Shown here in pieces: positions 48,453 to 59,110 of a stretch of 64,000 bases of DNA. The number at the start of each line of letters is the position of its first letter. The first letter of the stretch is position 1. Origin of the DNA: Bradysia coprophila (Eukaryota > Arthropoda > Insecta > Diptera > Sciaridae); the NCBI RefSeq assembly GCF_014529535.1, contig NC_050736.1:3782001-3846000 (forward strand), given 5' to 3'. The notes beneath the pieces were generated by a model. The model did no database searches. It was not told the origin of the DNA and saw nothing but the letters and a program-made list of their open reading frames with translations. The position numbers and the translations under genes are program-made.

Positions 48453-50796
48453 ATGAATTACTCGCTAACCGCATTTCAAGAACCCAGGGGGGTGATGAGA
48501 ATATTGCAGTTTGTAAGTGAATGATAATATTCTAATGAAACACATATTTGGCACACTACTGACATTTCCATTTCCGAATCAGATATTTGCAATAGTCGCC
48601 TTTTCGACAACAGCCAATTTTTCGGTAGATGTTACGTTCACTTGTGTTACAACAACAAATTCTACGAGAACAGTAAGCTATCCGTTTCGGTTTTCGGAAA
48701 ATGTCTGCACTGAGAAATCCTCGAATACCGCATTCTGGATGGCTGCTAATGTCAGCTCTGATGCCCAGGTAAAACAGCTAAGAGAGCATCTACTGGATAC
48801 ACTTTTATTCAAATTCAAATCTTTTTTTCTTCTTCTTATCAGTTTTATGTGGCCACTGGTGTCCTGTCCCTTTTATATTGCATTTTCATCATTGCTGTTT
48901 ACGCCTTCCTGGACGAAGTTTACAAAAGCAAAAGTGAAGTTCCGCTAGCCGACTTTATGATTACTACAGTTTTGGCTATATTTTGGTTGTCTGGAAGTGC
49001 TGCCTGGTCGAATGGTACGAGCGCATTGAAGTCGGTGACCGATCCCATGTACTTGTATAAGACTTGTGACGCGTGCAACGTCGTTACTACCAGCTTTTCG
49101 CGGCTCAACATATCATTGGTAAGTTTTTCGGACAATTTTCATTGATTAGTCGGTAACGGGTTTGATGCAAAGCATATTCGTGAGGCTTGCCGGTAAAAAA
49201 AGTCCGTTCAGTTACCATATTTGGGTAGATTGATCTTCAAAAAACAGCTCACAATGATAACCAGCATTGTGCTTTTTGTACGAGGAACAGAAAGTACTGA
49301 GCTCTCGACTAAATTGTTTTTTGTTAATAGAGTGGACTACAGATCCTGGACAAGTTCTGAATAATTTTTTTAGTAACTCGTATCTGAAAGACCACCGTAG
49401 CTATGGATTGTGAGCGATCTGGAAAATATTTAATGAAAATCGATTCTAGTGCACCTTCGATTTATGTTGAAATTGCGGTGCATAGTTACAAACAGACTGT
49501 GTTTTTCGTCGCGTAGAATTTCTCTCTTTTTTCGGTTTATCTTATCTTATCTGAAACGCTTATGTTAAACGGCTCCACAATGTTGATTTTTTCTTTTTGA
49601 TAAAACTCAATTTCATTGTTAGCCATTAAGTTCATTGATTTCGAGTACAATCAATTACAGCCAACAAGACTATCACAGAGACGTTTATGATTCGATTCGC
49701 GTCTCCGTTTCTTTAAATGCCAAATATTATCCACTCGCCTCGAAGTACTAGATTGAGTGAATATGAATATACCATCGTACACCAAGTCCACGTATTAACA
49801 AATTAAATGGCACGTCTAGGTCGTGTCTATGTAAAGTAAAAGTTTCTGTCGTAGTTTTGTTGACTGTATGGTTAATATGTTTACGTGTTACGGCATGTTT
49901 CATTTTCATTTACATTGCCTAATCACGTAAAGCATTGTACTTACGAGGTTCCAAGTTGTTATTTGACAAGTGGGGAATACAGCCCTCCCCTTCGGGTCGG
50001 GCTGTAACACCCCACTTATCAAATACACAACTTGGAACCTCGGAAGTAATATACTATTATCACATACGCGCGGTGTTCGAATGTCAAAATTACTTCACTA
50101 GAAGTTTAATTCAAAAATTACACTTCAGGTCTATGTTGTTGTCTCGTTTTCGCTTATGTGATAAAATAGAGTACACTCTTGTCACTATCAGTCTCGGCAA
50201 GCCTCGACTTCTTCGTGACAAGTGTGTAATATATATTACATGCTGAGGGCGTCGAAAATCTTACTTTTCATGTTTCAAGCACTTCTTTCGACGCCCTCAG
50301 CATGTAATATATATTACACACTTGTCACGAAGAAGTCGAGGCTTGCCAAGACTGATAGTGACAAGAGTGTACTCTATTTTATCACATAAGCGAAAACGAG
50401 ACAGCTATGTTGCTGAAGTGTAATTTTTCAATTAAACTTCTAGTTGAGTAATTTTGACATCCGAACACCGCGCGTATGTGATAAAATCCATTACATAACT
50501 CGGGATAAAAATGGAAAGTCTCGTTTTCATGTGTTTATTGACCTCGGATCAACAAAATTCACAAGAAAACTCTACTTTTCATCTTTTTATACCTAGTCAT
50601 GTAAAATACTATTGTTGCCACGATCTATGCGAGCTGGGAATAAATCAATAAATCACCTGAAATTTGTCTTCTTCAGATAATCGGCTTCCTGAACTTCTTT
50701 TTATGGGCATCGGATTTGTGGTTTTTGTACAAGGAAACAATTTGGTTCCAAGGCAGACAGGCAAACACCGCCACTGTAGGTACACCAACGGTGTAA
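48453..50796 (+). CDS. Synaptophysin/synaptoporin-family MARVEL membrane protein, four coding exons
   Basis: Exons are 48453-48512, 48583-48768, 48843-49118 and 50677-50796. Splice sites are GT/AG, all phase 0, and the product is 213 aa. The family forms four-helix proteins of synaptic and other small vesicles that associate with synaptobrevin. Evidence: EPRGVMRILQFIFAIVAF (first helix), an extracellular loop with N-linked sites and Cys, a second helix (YVATGVLSLLYCIF), LADFMITTVLAIFWLSGSAA (third helix), a second Cys-bearing loop (KTCDACN) and FLNFFLWASDLWFLYKETIW (fourth helix and tail). The cytosolic tail is short, without the Tyr/Gly-rich repeats of vertebrate synaptophysin. An acceptor ending at 48402 suggests a non-coding upstream exon. 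The last intron (1.56 kb) contains large palindromes. Confidence 0.92.
49944..50042. repeat. Hairpin in the synaptophysin-family intron
   Basis: CGAGGTTCCAAGTTGT and its inverse at the other end, then TTTGACAAGTGGGG / CCCCACTTATCAAA and AGCCC / GGGCT inner arms. It directly abuts the larger palindrome. Confidence 0.75.
50058..50485. repeat. ~430-bp near-perfect palindrome
   Basis: Arms of about 190-200 bp run from TTATCACATACGCGCGGTG to CACCGCGCGTATGTGATAA, centred near 50271. Inner landmarks are CTTATGTGATAAAATAGAGT and inverse, CGAAGAAGTCGAGGCTTGCC and inverse, and GCTGAGGGCGTCGAAA / TTTCGACGCCCTCAGC. The loop is about 28-30 bases. Its strings recur at 22985-23275 and 37605-37765. Confidence 0.85.
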
Positions 50797-52219
50797 ATTG
50801 ACGGAAGGACTTTCGAACCGATCTGGTCAAACCAATAAGGGTGAGGTAATTGAAGGGAAGTGTGGGGAGAGAAAACAATTGATTAAATAAAGTTATAAAA
50901 TGGTAAAAGAAAAACGTATTCGGGTAGGAGATTATCATCAAATATAGTTGAAAGAATTAAAAAAAATAAATTTACAAATTTCTAGCAAAGATGAAGCTTA
51001 TTTGCGCAAAAAAAAAACATAATAATAATTCGTTGTCCCTATAGAGTACCTACCAAAATATAGAAACTAATATTGTCATGTTTGTCGGTTAAAATGAGTA
51101 TCAATAAGTAATACTAAAATCATTGTACTGTACATACAAGAAGGAACCAAAAAATAATTATTATCGAAATTTGTTAACTTATTGCCTGAATAGGTTTTTG
51201 TATTCTGTTTGTTAGAAACTTTTGTTCTTTGATTTTGTACCTTCCCCACAAGTATTTTTTGTTGTTATTTAATGTTAATATAAATTCGTGAACGAAACGT
51301 TCAAATTAATAATTACTCTGTTATCAAAACAACTTCTTTTCCTCTAATTTATTTGAAAACTTAAATGGTCTGATGCGCAGCTAGTTGACTGAATATGCTG
51401 GAAGGAAATCCCAATACGAAAAGTGCATAATTTTCGTACAACAATTTATTGACTCTTCAGTTACTTTTTCCTTTTTGTGAGACAGCTACATGCTCACTGA
51501 CATTAAACATATATTTCAGTTACATCGTTCCAGTAGAACCATATTAAAAAACCACAATATCGGTGGATACATTTGCAGTATTTTCCCTTTCGTTAATTCC
51601 TTGCTCAAACTATAGTTCAAATAAACGGCACAACCGAGTGAAATCATTTCAATCAACATATCGTGTCCTTAAAGATTTGTTTTTCGCTTAGATGAAAAAT
51701 TACCCACAGTTCAATTGATAGTTTTCTTGAGGTCGACTAACGGTCGTAATATTAAATTTAATCATTTACGTACAGATGGATGGATATTATATTGATTAGT
51801 TCAACACCTTCTCCTTCTTACACCTGAAACAAAGCCCAAATCTCAATCCAACTTATATACCGAGGGGTGACATGATTCTCTGATTTTTTTTTTGTGTGAT
51901 GAGGTCAAAGATTTTGAGTTCCTTGCGATTAGTCCCATAGTCGTTTACTCGATTCGTTTACCCCTCGTTCGTCAAAGTATTTGCATTTTTTTGGCCATTT
52001 TATTTCAACATAAATTTAACCGAGAAATGTCTGATATGTCTTAATCAGTAGCTCAAATGTCTGCTTTTGACAATTGAGGGTCATGTTACATCTGTTGGCA
52101 TCCGCTTGACTTGTTTAAACATTACCATACTCTCTCATATATTCATTGTCTTGCACAATATCCATTAAAGTGTGCGCCTTCTGTCGATGATATGCTCAGA
52201 TATATTCAGAATATTGCCG

Positions 52220-52427
52220 CTTAACACATACAAAATAATTGCGGCTTGTCAACTTTCGGCACCCTGGACTTTACTTAAATAGTTGTGGAATACCTCCAAA
52301 TAAATTTCTAAAAATCTAGAATTCAGTTTTGGATTTTTAGAAATTTATTTGGAGGCATTTCTCGACTATTTTAGTAAAGTCCAGGATGCCGAAAGTTGGC
52401 AAGCCGCAATTAATTTCAATGTGTTAA
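52220..52427. repeat. ~205-bp palindrome
   Basis: Arms include AATTGCGGCTTGTCAACTTT, CTGGACTTTAC and CTCCAAATAAATTTCTAAAAAT, with their inverses on the right ending GCCGCAATT, plus outer TTAACACA / TGTGTTAA. The loop is small. No coding content. Confidence 0.75.
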
Positions 52428-53708
52428 CTTTGATGAAATGTATTCAAAGCGAAGGCACCAAAATAAAGATTCATTTTTTTAGGTAAAATTTTATGTTCGC
52501 ACAAATACTAGCCGCTCGTATAGTAACAAAGGTATTTTTTCTACTAATTGTATGCATTCCTTCGACGGAAACTGGGTCAATCGTGAGAATACGAAGGAAT
52601 AATTAAGGGCTTAAATTACGATATAATATTTTGCTGAAGGCTTATAGTAAAGGAACTGTTCTTTGTAACACAATTATTCCAAATTTAACATCAAACACAA
52701 ATTTTTCTTCGTCGGAATTTCCACTTGACTTATTTTCTTCAAGATGAGATAAGTGTCACAGGAATTTCTTGATTTGAATTTTTGATGATTTTATCAAACA
52801 AACAAACAAACACCATGAGTATAATACCAAGACATTAATCGAAGTGCTAACATACAACCAAAACTAATGACCAACCAGATCCAGCCGACGCAACCAACTT
52901 CCGTGAAAGATTTGTATTTTTTCAAACCCTTTGATATTTCGTTTTCTTTTAGATTTTAGCGAGATTACGTCACTAAATTATCAGACAACTTATTGATGTC
53001 ATAAAAACTGTAGGTCATTGAACTTCCTATAAACTTTATAAATTTCTCTTGATTATCCGTTTTGTTGAATCTCGCTATTAGCTCAGGATTTACAATTGTT
53101 GTTCTGTTAAACAATTCGAATCAATTGCAATGTAGTCGGTTGGATTTAATTAATATTTAGACAAGTGATGAGATTCATGAAGTGTTTATGTCGCACTTCC
53201 AACAAATAAATAGCGAAAATCACGAAACAAAGTCAATTTACTAATTTGATTTCGAGTTTTTTTGTTTATTGATATAAAAAAAACACAAAATTGTAACAAT
53301 ATCATACAAGCATTCAAATCAATTTTAATGAGATTGAACATATTATAAAAAAAATGAAATATTTTTGTTGAAAGATCTGTACATAGAGTAAAATTGGGTA
53401 GTTTAAAAAAAAGAGAGAAAAAAATGTTAAATTGATTAAGATGGTTAATTCTAATAGCATATTAAAACGTAAGGACAAATCATGTAGAGATAATTTATGT
53501 GAAAAATAAAATTGTGTCATTGAAATGGTCATCTGAGGACTTTAAAATCATTTTATTACCTGCGGCATGCGAAAGTTGACCATTACATAGCAATTTGCCT
53601 AATGCGAAAATGATGCATTACATATGGACTGTTTTCGATTCATTTTTTTCATATTCTTATGTGAAAGTGGAAATCAACTTTCGCATGGGGCATTTAGTCA
53701 GCAAGATC

Positions 53709-53958
53709 ACATTGGATGCTGCTAAGTACTTCATTACTCCCGAAATAAATTTGTGATACTCGCAAACTCATTCGTGTGCTTTTTTAGCAACTTGTTTCGG
53801 GAACTGTTTTTCGACAAGTGCAATTATATACTTCGCAATTACAAACTGTACATTTGTCGAAAAGACTGTTACAAAAAAAAAACTTTTTGCGCAAAAACAC
53901 ACTTACGAATTACAGAATTGTCACCTCATGTAATGAACTACTTACGCAGCATCCAATG
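53709..53958. mobile_element. MITE with ~28-bp TIRs
   Basis: CATTGGATGCTGC followed by TAAGTACTTCATTA at the left is inverted at the right (TAATGAACTACTTA, GCAGCATCCAATG). A second inverted pair (TTTTTCGACAAGTG / CATTTGTCGAAAA) lies inside. Confidence 0.7.
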
Positions 53959-54205
53959 TAACCTACGAAAAGAACTAAAAAGAAGAAAATATAAAATCTA
54001 TGAGCTCTGCTCTTCCGAGCCGTACAAATTCGTTCTCGGAATAATAGTGTTAACTGCTTAGAGCACAGCTCGAATCGAATAATTCTTGTGAAAGTTGATT
54101 CTTGTGAAAGAGCTCTCCACAAAAGCACTCCACAGGAATGATTCATCACCTCTAATCAGATATGCGGTAACGTCTTCCGCTGGACCTTACAACTAATACT
54201 ACATT

Positions 54206-54362
54206 ACTGTCTTGCTGAAACAGTTTTTGTTGAGGCGTGTGGGAAGGCTGTATTTCCCAGCAAGACAGTACGGTACTTTATTGTCTTGAGGTCAGAAAAT
54301 GCAAAAAACTGGTTTTGTACGAGACAGAAATGAGTCGTTTTCTGGCCGCAAGACAATAAAAT
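54206..54362. repeat. Paired hairpins
   Basis: ACTGTCTTGCTG / CAGCAAGACAGT (54206-54269) is followed by TTTATTGTCTTGAGGTCAGAAAA with its near-inverse TTTTCTGGCCGCAAGACAATAAA (54280-54362). Confidence 0.6.
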
Positions 54363-54607
54363 AAGTTACGTTGTTGGAATCTGCGCCAAAATAAAATTAT
54401 CCAAACAAGAACGTAATCTACCATTGCACTAGTTCTCTTAACATACTCCCACACATAATTACACTGGTTCCAATTGACATTCTTAAGTAATTCCTTTTAT
54501 TAAAAACCATATCTTCTTTGGGCAACAATTAAATAAAATTTGAATCTCTCAAGAATCATTCACACATATCGGAGTTAATTGTGACAAAATGACACTATAA
54601 CTATAGC

Positions 54608-56410
54608 TTACGTAGCTAGCACCCGTTGCCGCGACGGTCGCCTCCTATTGCACTGTAATGTTGTTAAAATAAATAATCCTAAAATGCAAGCCGTACCACA
54701 TGCGTACGCCAACACATTCTTATAATACTCTGGACACTGAGTGCGTGTATCACATTTGCTGAAACAGAAAAATTTGGAATTTCAATTCAATGAACTAAGT
54801 CTAAATCACAAAATACTCACAGTGCCTCGATGACGACAACTACAACGCCAGTGATTAATTTGTCCGTGAAAGTAACAGCTGAGTAGATGAAACCACTCTG
54901 ATCGGCATGTCTCCCTATCATATCAGCTGTTATGCACAGACTGCTAATCATTGTTACTGAACTTCCAACACCGAATAGAATTGCAATGCAGTAAAGTCTA
55001 ATTGAAGATGCGGTCGGTGGAGCGGCCAATGCTACCCAAACACAACCGGATATGCCGATAACAGAACCTAGTAGATACGAAACACGGTGTCCTATTCGAT
55101 TTGAATATTTCATAGCCATTGATGCCAGAAATGATGAAAGAAATGAAACCAGCGGTACTGTAGCGATATGTTCAACACTTTTGTCCTCAGCATTAAAGGC
55201 CACTCTTGCTTCGTTTGTGCCCGTGCGTTCATCCAGCCACAAGGGAATGTAGATCAAAGCCGTGGTCATGAACAGCCGAGAGAATACGTAAAGGAACGCG
55301 TTCTGGTAAAGAAGCGGAGATTTTAGGAAATTCTTCTGTCGTCGAGGTGTTTCCGTTTCTGTAGAATTCTCTGATCGCTCCACCGGATCTCGCGTGTCTG
55401 AGGACCTACGACGTCGTTGGTTATGATCTAGAGCTTGTTGACGGAGGAGACTGTACCCACTCACAGACAATGAAAAATGAAAGCACACCGCCATTGAGAT
55501 TCCAACTAATGTTAGGATCAGCGACACGTCCTTCAAAGAAATATTTACCGGTAAATAAAATCGTTCGGCGTAAGTATTAATCATGTCTTACTCTAAAGCG
55601 ATATGCATCCCCCGGTCCTATGTTTGAGTCATTCTGTGTACGCGATTTCAGAACCAGCCATGTAACAATAAATACAATCACATTCGATGTAACCGATGCT
55701 GAATATCTAATTGCAGTTAAATCAGCTCGATCTCTTGCCGTTTTACATAGTTCTGGTATCATAGCCAAATGACTGATTTGAACCGTAGCCCAGCCCAATT
55801 GAAACAATAAAATAACCGCTGCGAAATATGTTGGCGTCCACCACACTGGTGCTGTTGTACACCATGGGCATATGGAAAATATGAGTGGAAACGTCAAGAA
55901 CACTAGACCAGTACCTGTTGAATAGAGATAGTATACAATGTTTACCAGTTAGGCTAAACCAGCAATTCAAATGTCAGAAAACGTACCTGCTATGTGCCAC
56001 TTTCTCTTTGTACCAAACTTATCAGCTAGAATACCTATTATCGGTGTCGCAATTGCATCACCCACCTGTCCAACCATAACCAGTGCTCCAGCTTCAGCAC
56101 CTGGCATTTGCAATGCGCCTTGCATAAACAGCAATGTATAGCTAAACCAAACGCCAGCACACAGGTCGTTGTAAACATGGCCCAATCCAAAACCGCTTTT
56201 CTGCAGAAACGATAGCGTCGACTTCATTTGATCTATTGGTATGTTGCCGTTGTTCGTGTCGACTGTTTGTGAGTAAGTTCCAGTGTCACATAGAGGATCT
56301 ATGGAATTTGGGTCTGGAGGATGTTCTGTTGTGGATGTGGACGGAGAACTTGTTGAGCCGTAGTTTTGTTTTTTATTTGATTTCAGGAGTGGTTTCTTAT
56401 CGGCAGGCAT
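54608..56410 (-). CDS. MFSD12-like major facilitator transporter, four exons
   Basis: Exons are 56410-55987, 55914-55592, 55530-54821 and 54758-54608, joined in phase to 535 aa. MFSD12 is known as a lysosome/melanosome membrane protein needed for cysteine import into the organelle. Supporting features are a ~65-residue polar N-terminus, about twelve hydrophobic segments, the MFS loop signature GILADKFGTKRKW after helix 2, LGWATVQISHLAMIPELC in helix 4, and a basic central loop (RRRRSSDTRDP) between the two six-helix halves. The final exon contributes QCPEYYKNVLAYACG and the last helix, ending in a basic tail. The start is the first ATG of the open frame, and the N-terminus could be alternative. 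Confidence 0.9.
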
Positions 56411-57674
56411 TTTTGTTTCTATGGAAAAAATCGAAAGAATTAAGTGCAGTGGGTAACTATACTAACTTCGTTAGCGTGATAAGTTGTCCATCTCAGTTCA
56501 AAAAATTTTACGTAAATTCAAGCCAAGAAAACATTCGTGTTGCATTTGGCTTGCATTTGAGTCCAAGATCGGTATATGAAAAACTTTCAGCCTGAGAGTG
56601 ACTAAGTTATTGTGAGGATAGACTGTGCACCGGAAGTTATTTAATAAGATGCAGAATGCACAATAATGACCTGACTATTCTTGAAAAATGTTTTGAAAAT
56701 TAAAATTTGCATCAAAGTTATTTAAAGAACTAAGAAAGAAACGACCTACACGACTATATACAAAACAATGAGTCTTGAAATTCTTACATGTCATTTTCAT
56801 TCGATTGCCAATTTTTGGCCTAACAACGCAAAACATGGAAAAATTAGAAAACCGATTCGAATGACCAAATAAGACAAACTATTTAAAAGTCTATAACTAA
56901 AGTCTCGTCTGACCGCAACATACTTGAGTGAAGATAATGTAACTATTGCATACGTATTTGTGACCACTTTACACGTGCAGGTATACCTGCAACGCATTGT
57001 GTGTAAGTTGATCATTTTTTGTATGAGAACGTAAAAACGATAAACCATTAGTGAATCAGTCCTACATGTACATAACAGCACAATTATTGAATAAACGCCC
57101 TTAAATTTGTAAAGCTCAGAGAATTATGCTGTTTTTTGATGACGCAATCAAGTTGACGTGTGTCTCATAGCAGACAGTATACGTACAGGTAAACTATACA
57201 AACTGTTACCTGAGTATGGATTAAACAGCCTTTCACTTTATAAGCACAAATGTTTGTTTATCATTGCCCGAAGGTACAATACACATTTATTATCACAATT
57301 TAGTAAACCATCACAGTATGAATAACAAATTCAATTTTATTTACTCTGAAGAATTTGGAATTTACGCTGCTTTATTCGAATAGTACTTCGCAAATGAATT
57401 GCTCGTCATTAGGAAGTATAAAACTTGCAATCAAATTGTAACAGCTTTAGTATATATTTGTTTACTATCACAAATTTGTAAGTTGATACTAAAACATTAT
57501 CGTGCATGTATGAATGGTGTCTCCACACGAATAATGATCGTGTCATATTATTCCCTTGACTGAAAGTCAGGGTCTTATGAAAGAAAATACCCTTAAATGT
57601 CCGTAACGCTAAGTTCACTTTGATATTTTGAAAATGTTCTACATTGGCAAAAAACGTTAAATACAGAAAACGTC

Positions 57675-58400
57675 CGTACACTTGTGGACTCGATAACTCG
57701 AGTAATTCTTTACCGATTTGCAAAATTTTGGTTTTAATCGAAGGAGAATGAAAATCATGAGGTTAAGTTCGTAGATGGGCAATATTGGGGTAATGAGATG
57801 GGAGTAATTCTCAAGAGAATGTTATTCCTTGTTACCGCGATAACTTCCCTAATTCTTATCAGATTTTCAAATTTTGTGTGTTATTCGACGAAGATTGAAA
57901 TTCTTGAGGTTAAGTTTGCAGATGGATAATGTTAGAACAACGAGATGGGAGAAATTCTACACAGACGCTTTTCCTTGTGGACTCGATAACTCGAGTAATT
58001 CCTTACCGATTTTCAAAATTTTGGTTTTAATCGACGGAGAATGAAAATCATGAGGTTAAGTTCGTAGATGGGCAATATTGGGGTAATGAGATGTGAGTAA
58101 TCCTCAAGAAAATTTTTTACTTGTTACCGCGATAGCTTCCATAATTCTTATCCGATTTTCAAAGATTTTGTCTAAATCGACGAAGATTGAAACTCTTGAG
58201 GCTGAGTTTGCAGATGGATAATGTTCGAACAACGAGATGGGAGATATTCTACACAGACGCTTTCTCTTGTTACCGCGCGATAATTTGAGTAATTTTTACC
58301 CGATTTTCAAATTTTTTGTTTTAATTGACAGAGAATGATATTGGAGTAGTGAGTTTGGAGTAATTGTAAATATAACTTGTTATACCACGACATTTTTGCA
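57675..58400 (+). repeat. ~146-bp tandem repeat with dimeric higher-order structure
   Basis: Unit starts are marked by CTTGTGGACTCGATAACTCG at 57681 and 57974 and by the variant CTTGTTACCGCGATAACTT-type at about 57828, 58118 and 58264. Spacing is about 146 bases, with alternating types giving a 293-base dimer. Each unit carries ACCGATTTTCAAA, a TCGA(C/A)G block and GATGGGAG. Confidence 0.8.
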
Positions 58401-58664
58401 ACGGATTTCCAGAAAAATTTCTTATTTGACGAGTTGTGAAATTCTGGATTTCTGGTCTAACAATTAAGATATACTTCCCAAAAGAGTTTTTGCTTGCTTG
58501 CTTGAGAAACCGATAGCTCTAGTAATTCTCAGAGGCTTCAAAAATCAATTTCGACCAGTAGCGTAATTCATGTGGTTAAACTCGAACATTGGAATTTAAT
58601 TGGACTAGTATACGACAATTTTTGCGTGAAATCCGTATTCTTAAAAGAATTTTTTTCGTTCCTA

Positions 58665-59110
58665 AAATGTTTGAACGAGTGTGAATTTTGCGGCCAGAGC
58701 GAAGCGAGGGCCGTAATTCACACGAGTTATATTTTTTCAAGAGGTAGGCAGGAAATACGCCACCTTTTCAGCGCTTTTTGTAGACTATATCGGAGACTAA
58801 TATTGGGTGTTAAATGTACCTCGCTGGACCTTCCACTCATTGCCTCATTGCACTTTTAAGGAGACAATATTCAATCGTTGTAAATATTGTTTATTTGTAT
58901 TCTTCTCAGTATATGTATAACATACTCAAAAATACCTCTCCTGATCACATCGTGTTATAATTTCCTATTTTCCATGCTTAGGCTTATGAATATTTGAACG
59001 AGTGTGAACTTTGCGGCCAGAAGCGAGGGCCGTAATTCACACAAGTTTAATTTATTCAAGAGGTAGGCAAGAAATATACCACTTTAAAAGCGTTTTTAAG
59101 TACTCATATT
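58665..59110 (+). repeat. Direct repeat pair with GC-rich palindromic centre
   Basis: TTTGAACGAGTGTGAA(T/C)TTTGCGGCCAGA ... GAGGGCCGTAATTCACAC ... TTCAAGAGGTAGGCA(A/G)GAAAT occurs at about 58668-58790 and 58993-59110. Each copy contains the inverted pair GTGTGAATTTTGCGGCC / GGCCGTAATTCACAC. Confidence 0.7.

Larger units (their letters stand above)
50797..54607. other. Intergenic region, no gene recognised
   Basis: AT-rich. It holds the synaptophysin-family 3' UTR at the left, then repeats: a palindrome at 52220-52427, a hairpin at 53566-53687, a MITE at 53709-53958 and two hairpins at 54206-54362. Confidence 0.5.

Noticed and set aside
56797-57081. 94-aa minus-strand frame upstream of the MFSD12-like gene
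   Set aside because: No recognisable features and no phase-correct junction to the transporter's first exon.
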